NCBI RefSeq assembly: GCF_002093745.1
Contig: NZ_MTSB01000002.1
Coordinates: 62,001-126,000, forward strand
DNA from: Pseudomonas graminis
GTDB taxonomy: Bacteria > Pseudomonadota > Gammaproteobacteria > Pseudomonadales > Pseudomonadaceae
Reading direction: 5' to 3'
DNA: 64,000 nucleotides
The translations under genes were made by a program, and so were the position numbers. This document shows positions 53,245 to 64,000 of the stretch, in pieces (positions within the stretch are counted from its first letter, which is position 1; every line of letters begins with the position of its first letter). The notes beneath the pieces were generated by a model. It was given only the letters and a program-made list of their open reading frames with translations, searched no databases and was not told the origin of the DNA.

Positions 53245-54455
53245 TCTTCGGTGTGATCAAGCCTTATCCATCGCCGCTGATCAGCGGGCGGGGCATAGAC
53301 CTCGACTTCCCGATGCTGGTCGGCTGTCTGGCGTTGCTGGGCCTGGGCCTGGTGATGATCACTTCTGCCTCGTCGGAAGTGGCGGCCGTGCAGTCGGGCA
53401 ACACGCTGTACATGATGACCCGCCATCTGGTGTATCTGCTGATCGGCCTGGGTGCGTGCGGCGTGACCATGATGATTCCGGTCGCCACCTGGCAACGTCT
53501 GGGCTGGCTGATGCTGCTCGGTGCTTTCGGCCTGTTGCTGCTGGTGCTGGTGCCGGGGATCGGACGCGAGGTGAACGGTTCGATGCGCTGGATCGGCTTC
53601 GGCGCGTTCAACGTCCAGCCATCGGAAATTGCCAAGGTGTTCGTGGTGATCTTCCTGGCCGGCTACCTGATTCGTCAGCAGCAGGAAGTTCGCGAAAGCT
53701 GGATGGGCTTCTTCAAGCCGTTCATCGTGCTGCTGCCAATGGCCGGTCTGTTGTTGATGGAGCCTGACTTCGGCGCGACCGTCGTGATGATGGGTGCGGC
53801 AGCCGCCATGCTGTTTCTCGGTGGCGTCGGCCTGTTCCGGTTCTCGCTGATGGTGGTTCTGGCGGTTGCTTCGGTCGTCGTTCTGGTTCAGGCCCAGCCT
53901 TACCGGATGGCGCGTTTGACCAACTTCACCGACCCGTGGGCCGACCAGTTCGGCTCCGGCTATCAATTGACCCAGGCGCTGATTGCCTTCGGTCGCGGCG
54001 AGTGGATCGGTGTCGGTCTGGGCAACAGCGTACAGAAGCAGTTCTACCTGCCGGAAGCGCACACCGATTTCGTGTTCTCCGTGCTGGCAGAAGAGCTGGG
54101 CGTGGTCGGCTCGCTGATCACCGTTGCGCTGTTTCTGTTCGTCAGTATTCGTGGCATGTACATCGGCATGTGGGCCGAGCGTGCCAAGCAGTTCTTCGGC
54201 GCCTACGTGGCGTACGGCCTGTCGTTCCTGTGGATCGGTCAGTTCCTGATCAACATCGGTGTGAACGTCGGGCTGCTGCCGACCAAGGGTTTGACGCTGC
54301 CGTTCCTCAGTTATGGCGGCAGCTCGCTGGTGATCTGCTGCGCGAGCCTTGGCCTGCTGCTGCGCATCGAATGGGAATCGCGCAACAACATGGGCAGCGA
54401 AGAAGCCGAGTTCAAGGAAAGCGACTTTGCCGAGGACACGCCCAATGGACGCTAA
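53241..54455 (+). CDS. ftsW: Septal peptidoglycan polymerase FtsW
   Basis: 404-aa SEDS-family glycosyltransferase that works with FtsI to polymerise septal lipid II. About ten membrane helices; conserved loops GSMRWIGFGAFNVQPSEIAK (with the FNVQPSE signature) and LPFLSYGGSSL. The start is ATG 53241, overlapping murD by 4 nt; the cytoplasmic acidic tail ends 11 nt inside murG. Confidence 0.96.
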   Translation: MIFGVIKPYPSPLISGRGIDLDFPMLVGCLALLGLGLVMITSASSEVAAVQSGNTLYMMTRHLVYLLIGLGACGVTMMIPVATWQRLGWLMLLGAFGLLLLVLVPGIGREVNGSMRWIGFGAFNVQPSEIAKVFVVIFLAGYLIRQQQEVRESWMGFFKPFIVLLPMAGLLLMEPDFGATVVMMGAAAAMLFLGGVGLFRFSLMVVLAVASVVVLVQAQPYRMARLTNFTDPWADQFGSGYQLTQALIAFGRGEWIGVGLGNSVQKQFYLPEAHTDFVFSVLAEELGVVGSLITVALFLFVSIRGMYIGMWAERAKQFFGAYVAYGLSFLWIGQFLINIGVNVGLLPTKGLTLPFLSYGGSSLVICCASLGLLLRIEWESRNNMGSEEAEFKESDFAEDTPNGR

Positions 54456-55507
54456 CGTGCTGATCATGGCAGGCGGGACCGGCGGGCATGTGTTCCCGGC
54501 GCTGGCCTGCGCACGCGAGTTCCAGGCACGTGGCTATAAGGTCCATTGGCTGGGCACGCCGCGCGGCATCGAAAACGAGCTGGTGCCACAGGCCGGGCTG
54601 ACGCTGCACCTGATCAACGTCACCGGTCTGCGTGGCAAGGGTCGGCTGTCGTTGCTCAAGGCACCGTTCATGCTGCTCAAGGCTCTGATGCAGGCACGCA
54701 AGGTCGTGCGCCAGGTCAAACCGGTCTGCGTGGTCGGTTTTGGCGGCTACGTCACAGGCCCTGGCGGTCTGGCGGCGAAGCTGGCGGGCGTGCCGTTGAT
54801 CATTCACGAGCAGAACGCCGTTGCCGGTACGGCCAACCGCAGCCTGGCGTCGTTTGCCAGCCGCGTGTGCGAGGCGTTCCCGAACACCTTTGCGGCCTCC
54901 GCCAAGCGCCGTACCACCGGTAACCCGGTGCGTGTCGAGCTGTTTCTCGAAACTCCGCGTCAGGCCCTGGCCGGACGCAAGGCGCGTCTCCTGGTACTGG
55001 GCGGCAGCCTGGGCGCGGAGCCTTTGAATAAATTATTGCCCGAGGCGCTGGCTCAGTTGCCTCAGGACGTCCAGCCCGAAGTGTTTCATCAGTCGGGCAA
55101 GAATCACGACGCCGTGACTGCCGAGCGCTATCGCAACGTAGGCGTCGAGGCGCAAGTCGCGCCGTTCATTCAAAACATGGCCCAAGCCTATGGCTGGGCC
55201 GATCTGGTGGTCTGCCGCGCAGGCGCATTGACCATCAGCGAACTGGCCGCCGCCGGTCTGCCTTCGTTGCTGATACCACTGCCCCACGCGATTGATGACC
55301 ATCAGTCACGTAACGCTGACTATCTGGCCCGAGAAGGCGCAGCCTTCGTCATGCCGCAAGCGACAACTGGCGCCGCCGAGATGGCCGCACGCCTGAAAGA
55401 GGTTTTGATGCAACCCGAACAATTGAACAGCATGGCCCGCACTGCACGTCGCCTGGCCAAGCCTGATGCAACCAACACCGTCGTGGATGTCTGTGTGGAG
55501 GTGGCCC

Positions 55508-55515
<8 letters not shown>
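54445..55515 (+). CDS. murG: Lipid II synthase MurG (UDP-GlcNAc transferase)
   Basis: 356-aa peripheral inner-membrane GT-B glycosyltransferase that adds GlcNAc to lipid I. The N-terminal glycine loop is [14 protein letters not shown], a second Gly-rich loop is [13 protein letters not shown], and the donor-binding helix region is [22 protein letters not shown]. The start ATG 54445 lies 11 nt inside ftsW. The end overlaps murC by 8 nt. Confidence 0.96.
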
Positions 55516-57924
<2,409 letters not shown>

Positions 57925-57927
57925 GGC

Positions 57928-58797
57928 ATGTACGGCCCGTCGGCACGTCCTCAGCCACCCGCTCCCGGCCGCAACAAGCCGGTGCCACGCGGCGCCAGCC
58001 GGATGGTGGCCAAGGAGCCTCTGTCGGCGCGCTTGCCCAAGGCCAACTTCAGCTTTCTGAAGCGTCTGATGTGGCCGGTGCTGTTGGTGGTTCTGGGCTT
58101 TGGTACTTATGAGGCCGCACAGCGTCTGCTGCCGTACGCCGACCGCCCGATCACCCGCATCAACGTGCAGGGCGATCTGAGTTACATCAGCCAGCAGGCT
58201 GTGCAGCAGCGAATTGCGCCGTATGTGGCGTCGAGCTTTTTCAAGATCGACCTGACGGCCATGCGCACCGAGCTGGAGCAGATGCCGTGGATTGCGCACG
58301 CCGAGGTCCGTCGCGTCTGGCCGGATCAGGTGGTGATTCGTCTCGAAGAGCAACTGCCGGTTGCCCGGTGGGGCGACGAGGCATTGTTGAATAACCAGGG
58401 GCAGGCTTTCACGCCGCGTGAACTGTCCAACTATGAACATCTTCCCCAGTTGTTCGGCCCGCAGCGGGCTCAACAGCAGGTGATGCAGCAGTACCAGGTG
58501 TTGAGTCAGATGTTGCGCCCTCTGGGCTTCTCCATCGTGCGCCTTGAACTGCGCGAGCGCGGCAGCTGGTTCCTGACAACAGGCGCCGGTAGTGCTGGCC
58601 CGGGTATCGAATTGTTGCTTGGACGCGACCATCTCGTCGAAAAAATGCGCCGTTTTATCGCCATTTACGACAAAACGCTGAAAGAACAAATCACGAATAT
58701 CGCGCGCGTCGACTTGCGCTACTCCAATGGCCTGGCGGTCGGTTGGCGTGAGCAGGCAGCGCCGACGACGGAAAAACCCGCCGTCGCGAAGAATTGA
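57928..58797 (+). CDS. ftsQ: Cell division protein FtsQ
   Basis: 289-aa bitopic protein with a long basic, Pro-rich cytoplasmic tail (residues 1-about 48), one membrane helix ([22 protein letters not shown]), a POTRA domain ([20 protein letters not shown]) and the FtsQ beta domain. It forms FtsQLB, which couples the Z-ring to septal synthesis. It ends 14 nt before ftsA. Confidence 0.94.
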   Translation: MYGPSARPQPPAPGRNKPVPRGASRMVAKEPLSARLPKANFSFLKRLMWPVLLVVLGFGTYEAAQRLLPYADRPITRINVQGDLSYISQQAVQQRIAPYVASSFFKIDLTAMRTELEQMPWIAHAEVRRVWPDQVVIRLEEQLPVARWGDEALLNNQGQAFTPRELSNYEHLPQLFGPQRAQQQVMQQYQVLSQMLRPLGFSIVRLELRERGSWFLTTGAGSAGPGIELLLGRDHLVEKMRRFIAIYDKTLKEQITNIARVDLRYSNGLAVGWREQAAPTTEKPAVAKN

Positions 58798-58811
58798 TAA
58801 GAGGCAAGACC

Positions 58812-60068
58812 ATGGCAAACGTGCAAAGCGGCAAAATGATCGTCGGGCTGGATATCGGTACCTCCAAGGTGGTGGCACTGGTAGGCGAAGTCGCGGCCGA
58901 TGGTTCGCTGGAAATCGTGGGTATCGGCACCCATCCCTCCCGCGGCCTGAAGAAGGGCGTGGTGGTGAACATCGAGTCGACCGTGCAATCGATTCAGCGC
59001 GCGATCGAAGAAGCCCAGTTGATGGCCGGTTGCCGTATTCACTCGGCGTTCGTAGGCGTTGCAGGCAGCCACATTCGCAGCCTGAACTCCCACGGCATCG
59101 TGGCGATTCGTGATCGTGAAGTCAGCTCTGCGGACCTTGAGCGTGTGCTTGATGCCGCTCAGGCCGTGGCCATTCCTGCTGACCAGCGCGTACTGCACAC
59201 CTTGCCTCAGGATTACGTGATCGATAACCAGGAAGGCGTTCGTGAGCCACTGGGCATGTCCGGCGTGCGTCTGGAAGCCAAGGTTCACGTGGTGACCTGT
59301 GCAGTGAATGCCGCGCAGAACATCGAGAAGTGCGTGCGTCGCTGCGGCCTTGAAGTTGACGACATCATTCTCGAGCAACTGGCATCGGCCTATTCGGTAC
59401 TGACCGACGACGAGAAAGAGCTGGGCGTCTGCCTGGTGGACATCGGTGGCGGCACCACCGACATCGCGATCTTCACCGAAGGCGCGATTCGCCACACCGC
59501 GGTCATCCCGATTGCCGGCGACCAGGTCACCAATGACATCGCGATGGCGCTGCGTACCCCGACCCAGTACGCCGAAGAAATCAAGATTCGTTACGCCTGC
59601 GCCCTGGCCAAACTGGCCGGTGCCGGTGAAACCATCAAAGTACCGAGCGTGGGCGACCGTCCACCTCGCGAGCTGTCCCGCCAGGCCTTGGCCGAAGTGG
59701 TCGAACCTCGTTACGACGAGCTGTTCACCCTGATCCAGGCCGAGCTGCGTCGCAGCGGCTACGAAGACCTGATCCCGGCCGGCATCGTGCTGACCGGTGG
59801 TACGGCAAAAATGGAAGGTGCGGTCGAGCTGGCTGAGGAGATCTTCCACATGCCAGTACGCCTCGGCGTACCGCACAGCGTCAAAGGGCTCGCGGATGTC
59901 GTGCGCAACCCGATCTATTCGACGGGCGTAGGCCTGTTGATGTACGGGCTGCAAAAGCAATCGGACGGCATTTCGCTGTCCGGGATTGTCGGCAACAGCA
60001 GCTACAGCGACGAAACCAAGGCCCCGGTGCTTGAGCGGATCAAGCGTTGGGTGCAGGGAAATTTCTGA
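58812..60068 (+). CDS. ftsA: Cell division protein FtsA
   Basis: 418-aa actin-like ATPase that tethers FtsZ to the inner membrane. Phosphate loops are IVGLDIGTSKVVALVG and LVDIGGGTTDIAIF; the C-terminal amphipathic membrane helix is LERIKRWVQGNF. The start is ATG 58812 with GAGG upstream; an in-frame ATG at 58794 overlapping ftsQ is less likely. Confidence 0.97.
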   Translation: MANVQSGKMIVGLDIGTSKVVALVGEVAADGSLEIVGIGTHPSRGLKKGVVVNIESTVQSIQRAIEEAQLMAGCRIHSAFVGVAGSHIRSLNSHGIVAIRDREVSSADLERVLDAAQAVAIPADQRVLHTLPQDYVIDNQEGVREPLGMSGVRLEAKVHVVTCAVNAAQNIEKCVRRCGLEVDDIILEQLASAYSVLTDDEKELGVCLVDIGGGTTDIAIFTEGAIRHTAVIPIAGDQVTNDIAMALRTPTQYAEEIKIRYACALAKLAGAGETIKVPSVGDRPPRELSRQALAEVVEPRYDELFTLIQAELRRSGYEDLIPAGIVLTGGTAKMEGAVELAEEIFHMPVRLGVPHSVKGLADVVRNPIYSTGVGLLMYGLQKQSDGISLSGIVGNSSYSDETKAPVLERIKRWVQGNF

Positions 60069-60158
60069 GTTTCAACGATTTCAAAGATTCAGGGCGACAA
60101 AAAAGCAGTATCGGCAGGCAGTAGGCAAAACTAACTAGAAAGCGGAAGGAGAGAGAAA

Positions 60159-61346
60159 ATGTTCGAACTCGTAGACAACGTCCCGCAAAGCCCGGTCATT
60201 AAAGTTATCGGTGTAGGCGGTGGTGGCGGAAACGCTGTCAATCACATGGTCAAGAGCAACATCGAAGGCGTGGAATTCATCTGCGCCAACACGGATGCTC
60301 AGGCGCTGAAAAACATTGGCGCGCGGACCATTCTGCAACTCGGTACAGGCGTGACCAAAGGTCTTGGCGCTGGCGCCAACCCTGAAGTCGGTCGTCAGGC
60401 CGCTATGGAAGACCGTGAGCGCATTGCAGAAGTCCTGCAAGGCACCAACATGGTGTTCATCACCACAGGCATGGGCGGCGGTACCGGTACCGGTGCAGCT
60501 CCGATCATTGCCGAAGTGGCCAAGGAAATGGGCATTCTGACGGTCGCCGTCGTGACCCGTCCGTTCCCGTTCGAAGGTCGCAAGCGTATGCAGATCGCCG
60601 ATGAAGGCATCCGCATGCTGTCCGAAAGCGTCGACTCGTTGATCACCATTCCTAACGAGAAGCTGCTGACCATCCTCGGTAAGGACGCCAGCCTGCTGTC
60701 GGCTTTCGCCAAGGCTGACGATGTACTGGCCGGTGCCGTTCGCGGTATCTCCGACATCATCAAGCGTCCTGGCATGATCAACGTCGACTTCGCCGACGTT
60801 CGTACCGTGATGAGCGAAATGGGCATGGCAATGATGGGCACTGGTTGCGCCAGCGGTCCTAACCGTGCGCGTGAAGCCACTGAAGCAGCCATTCGCAACC
60901 CGCTGCTTGAAGACGTCAACCTGCAGGGCGCTCGCGGCATCCTGGTCAACATCACTGCTGGTCCTGACCTGTCTCTGGGTGAGTACTCGGACGTGGGCAG
61001 CATCATCGAAGCGTTCGCTTCCGAGCATGCGATGGTCAAGGTCGGTACGGTTATCGATCCGGACATGCGTGACGAGTTGCACGTGACGGTGGTTGCTACC
61101 GGCCTGGGCGCGAAAATCGAGAAACCTGTCAAGGTCATCGACAACACGCTGCAGACCTCCCAGCAGGCGCCTGCTCAGCAAGCGGCCCGTCAGGAAGCAC
61201 CTTCGGTCAACTACCGTGATCTGGACCGTCCTACCGTGATGCGCAATCAGGCACACGCAGGCGCCACCGCGGCCGCGAAGATGAACCCTAACGACGATCT
61301 TGATTACCTGGACATCCCGGCTTTCCTGCGTCGTCAGGCCGATTGA
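60159..61346 (+). CDS. ftsZ: Cell division GTPase FtsZ
   Basis: 395-aa tubulin-like GTPase that forms the Z-ring. The tubulin signature GMGGGTGTG is at residues 104-112; the T7 synergy loop NVDFADVRTVM is present. A Gln/Ala-rich linker (from about residue 318) leads to the C-terminal peptide DYLDIPAFLRRQAD that binds FtsA and ZipA. A strong ribosome site (GGAAGGAGAG) and 90 nt of spacer before it suggest separate translational boosting. Confidence 0.98.
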   Translation: MFELVDNVPQSPVIKVIGVGGGGGNAVNHMVKSNIEGVEFICANTDAQALKNIGARTILQLGTGVTKGLGAGANPEVGRQAAMEDRERIAEVLQGTNMVFITTGMGGGTGTGAAPIIAEVAKEMGILTVAVVTRPFPFEGRKRMQIADEGIRMLSESVDSLITIPNEKLLTILGKDASLLSAFAKADDVLAGAVRGISDIIKRPGMINVDFADVRTVMSEMGMAMMGTGCASGPNRAREATEAAIRNPLLEDVNLQGARGILVNITAGPDLSLGEYSDVGSIIEAFASEHAMVKVGTVIDPDMRDELHVTVVATGLGAKIEKPVKVIDNTLQTSQQAPAQQAARQEAPSVNYRDLDRPTVMRNQAHAGATAAAKMNPNDDLDYLDIPAFLRRQAD

Positions 61347-61400
61347 TGAAATGTATCAGGGGTATTAGGGTGATTGGTGTTCAGCAAAGGCATGGTCTGC

Positions 61401-61406
61401 TATCAT
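61401..61406 (+). promoter_or_regulatory. Candidate extended -10 of the lpxC promoter
   Basis: TGCTATCAT (extended -10 with TATCAT at 61401-61406) lies 52 nt before lpxC. The -35 is poor (TGTTCA at 17-nt spacing), as is common with an extended -10. The ftsZ-lpxC gap is 112 nt and shows no clear terminator. Confidence 0.45.
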
Positions 61407-61422
61407 CGCCAGCCTTTGTTGA

Positions 61423-62370
<948 letters not shown>

Positions 62371-62401
62371 GGAAGCTTTACTCTCTTTCCTTTTGTATTT
62401 T

Positions 62402-62429
62402 AAAGGCTGCCTTCGGGTGGCCTTTTTTT
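62402..62429 (+). terminator. Terminator after lpxC
   Basis: A 10-bp stem with two wobble pairs (62402-62411 with 62416-62425) closes a TTCG tetraloop and is followed by T residues to 62429. It lies about 30 nt after the lpxC stop. Confidence 0.88.
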
Positions 62430-62484
62430 ATGGCCTTTTGCAGGCGCTGCACCGGTGGGCCGTTACGCTCGATGCATTCAGGCG

Positions 62485-62940
62485 CTACTTCTTGTCCTTG
62501 GCATGGCTGGCCAGCCGCTCGAGTGCGGCCCGCAGCTTGGGGTCGGTGATGCCGTCGGCGGTGGCTTGAATGTTCTCGGCGGCGACCGTCGACAGGTCGA
62601 TGGTATGCGTGGCTGCGCCGCGTGGCGCCTCGGGCGGCTGAACCTTGAAGAGAATGCGCGTCAGGTTGATGAACTCGTCAAAGGCGATCAGTTGCCGATG
62701 CAGGCGCTTCTGCTGATAGCGCAGGCGCGTGGCCCAGTGACCGTCCGTCACGATCAGCAACAAGGTGCCTTCCCGCCATGAAGCCACATGACAATGCTCG
62801 CGCGCCGCCGGCTGAAGCTGGCTTTCGAGCAGACGCTGCAGATGGCTGAGGCGCTCTGCATGGCGAAAAATGGCCTTCAAAGGCTTGGCTTCGCGCAGCA
62901 AAACGGCAGGTGGGCGGGCATTCAGCGGACGAAAGGCCAT
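62485..62940 (-). CDS. dciA: DciA-family helicase-loader protein (DUF721)
   Basis: 151-aa protein of the DUF721/DciA family. DciA is the ancestral bacterial protein that interacts with and helps load the replicative helicase DnaB in species without DnaC/DnaI, and pseudomonads are among these. The KH-like domain covers about residues 20-95 (HVASWREGTLLLIVTDGHWATRL), and the C-terminal part is more variable. The start is ATG 62940 (MAFRPLNARPP); a frame to 62985 is less likely. It is divergent from secA and converges on lpxC. Confidence 0.88.
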   Translation of the reverse strand: MAFRPLNARPPAVLLREAKPLKAIFRHAERLSHLQRLLESQLQPAAREHCHVASWREGTLLLIVTDGHWATRLRYQQKRLHRQLIAFDEFINLTRILFKVQPPEAPRGAATHTIDLSTVAAENIQATADGITDPKLRAALERLASHAKDKK

Positions 62941-63245
62941 GAGGGATTGCCTGGGTAACAAGATGAACATGTTAACAGAAAGCATTCTGGCGGCTGCTTT
63001 TCAGGGCATTTCCGTGCTTTCATATGCAAATCAATGAGTAACTTCCCCGGATGACGGGTTGAAGTGCTTGAAAATGGCCCCATTGTAAAACTGCCCCGTC
63101 ACAGCGCTGTGCCAGCATCGTGGAATAACGCCACTTTCCTCACCATCGTTTCCGGGTAGAATGCTCGTTCGCATGCGGCCATCTGGGCTGCACGGGCGAC
63201 TCACGGGGCCGCCCTCCATTCCTATGTGTGGAAGATCCTGTCGAT
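62941..63245. promoter_or_regulatory. Divergent dciA/secA intergenic region
   Basis: This 305-nt gap holds no gene. For secA, TAGAAT (63157-63162) is a good -10 about 85 nt before the start, with a weak TTTCCT -35 at 63135-63140 (16-nt spacing). No secM-like leader gene is present; the small frames here lack a ribosome site. Confidence 0.45.
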
Positions 63246-64000
63246 ATGTTTGCGCCTTTGTTGAAAAAACTTTTTGGAAGCAAGAACGAGCGTGAAGTCA
63301 AACGCATGCTCAAGACGGTACAGATCGTCAATGCCTTCGAAGAGCAAATGGTGGCCCTTTCGGACGAGCAACTGCGCGCCAAGACCGAAGAGTTCAAGGC
63401 CCGCATAGCCAAAGGCGAGACCCTCGATCAATTGCTGCCTGAAGCCTTCGCTGTGGCCCGTGAAGCGGGCAAGCGTGTCATGGGCATGCGCCACTTCGAC
63501 GTTCAGTTGATCGGCGGCATGACCCTGCACGAAGGTCAGATCGCGGAAATGCGTACCGGTGAAGGTAAAACCCTCGTCGGCACCTTGGCCGTGTACCTCA
63601 ACGCCTTGTCCGGCAAGGGCGTTCACGTGGTTACCGTGAACGACTACCTCGCTCGCCGCGATGCCAACTGGATGCGTCCGCTGTACGAATTCCTCGGTCT
63701 GACCGTAGGGATCGTCACGCCATTCCAGCCACCGGAAGAGAAGCGCGCCGCCTACGCTGCCGACATCACTTACGGCACCAACAACGAATACGGCTTCGAT
63801 TACTTGCGCGACAACATGGCGTTCAGCATGGACGACAAGTTCCAGCGTGAACTCAATTTCGCCGTGATCGACGAAGTCGACTCGATTCTGATCGACGAAG
63901 CGCGTACGCCGCTGATCATTTCCGGTCAGGCCGAAGACAGCTCCAAGCTGTACACCGAAATCAACCGCCTGATCCCCAAGCTCGAGCAGCACATCGAGGA
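63246..64000 (+). CDS. secA: Protein translocase ATPase SecA, N-terminal part (runs off window)
   Basis: Motor of Sec-dependent protein export. The first 251 codons are present from ATG 63246 ([17 protein letters not shown]). Walker A is [14 protein letters not shown] at about residue 102, the DEAD motif region is [20 protein letters not shown], and [15 protein letters not shown] precedes it. The frame is open to the right edge with no stop. It is upstream of nothing else visible here. Confidence 0.97.

Noticed and set aside
63031..63219. Small minus-strand frame before secA as a SecM-like regulator
   Set aside because: It is on the wrong strand for a secA leader and has no arrest motif; secM is an enterobacterial feature.

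Overview
The window is a 64-kb piece of core chromosome from a fluorescent pseudomonad, most likely the Pseudomonas syringae group. Gene order follows the conserved Pseudomonas arrangement rng-yhdP-tldD-pmbA ... rpoN-lpt-kds-mla-murA-his-algW-cysDN-trpS-rplM-rpsI-ssp-mraZ-dcw-lpxC-secA. The petABC (cytochrome bc1) genes, which separate rpsI from sspA in oxidase-positive pseudomonads such as P. aeruginosa, are absent. That fits the oxidase-negative P. syringae group. I saw no insertion sequence, prophage, CRISPR array or tRNA.

Layout. 1-9.4 kb: end of RNase G (rng), the AsmA-like envelope protein YhdP, a nitrilase-family amidase, and TldD/PmbA with yjgA on the opposite strand between them. 9.6-10.9 kb: a putative Fur box, a small TPR-like protein and Mn superoxide dismutase, then a 41-codon hydrophobic ORF that may be a gene remnant. 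10.9-18.0 kb (minus strand): kdsD-kdsC-lptC-lptA-lptB-rpoN-hpf-ptsN-rapZ-ptsO, joining Kdo synthesis, LPS export, sigma-54 and the nitrogen PTS. 18.3-26.3 kb (plus): mlaFEDCB, a BolA-family gene, murA, hisG-hisD-hisC. 26.5-35.5 kb: algW (minus), a Nif3-like gene, cysD-cysNC, yhcB (minus), a hydrolase, trpS and zapE. 35.5-43.8 kb: an AraC/GlxA-type regulator, rplM-rpsI, sspA-sspB, then the minus-strand group lpoA-yraN-gmhA/diaA-BON lipoprotein, and rsmI. 43.9-61.3 kb: rnpB (RNase P RNA) and the whole division and cell-wall cluster mraZ-rsmH-ftsL-ftsI-murE-murF-mraY-murD-ftsW-murG-murC-ddlB-ftsQ-ftsA-ftsZ. 61.4-64 kb: lpxC, dciA (minus) and the start of secA.

Functionally, most of the window serves the envelope: peptidoglycan precursors (murA, murC-G, ddlB, mraY), septal synthesis (ftsI, ftsW, lpoA), division (ftsL, ftsQ, ftsA, ftsZ, zapE), lipid A/Kdo/LPS export (lpxC, kdsCD, lptABC), phospholipid trafficking (mla, yhdP), envelope stress (algW) and secretion (secA). 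The cell-wall cluster is tightly coupled, with many 1-11 bp overlaps, and is headed by one clear promoter with MraZ boxes directly downstream.

The least explained items are a C-terminal extension on TrpS that resembles DUF1508/YegP repeats, the rewired sodA locus, a palindrome cluster between hisC and algW, competing hairpins between hisG and hisD, and a structured leader before sspA. I found no clearly novel multi-gene system. Assignments rest on reading the sequence and recalled family features; no database search was run.
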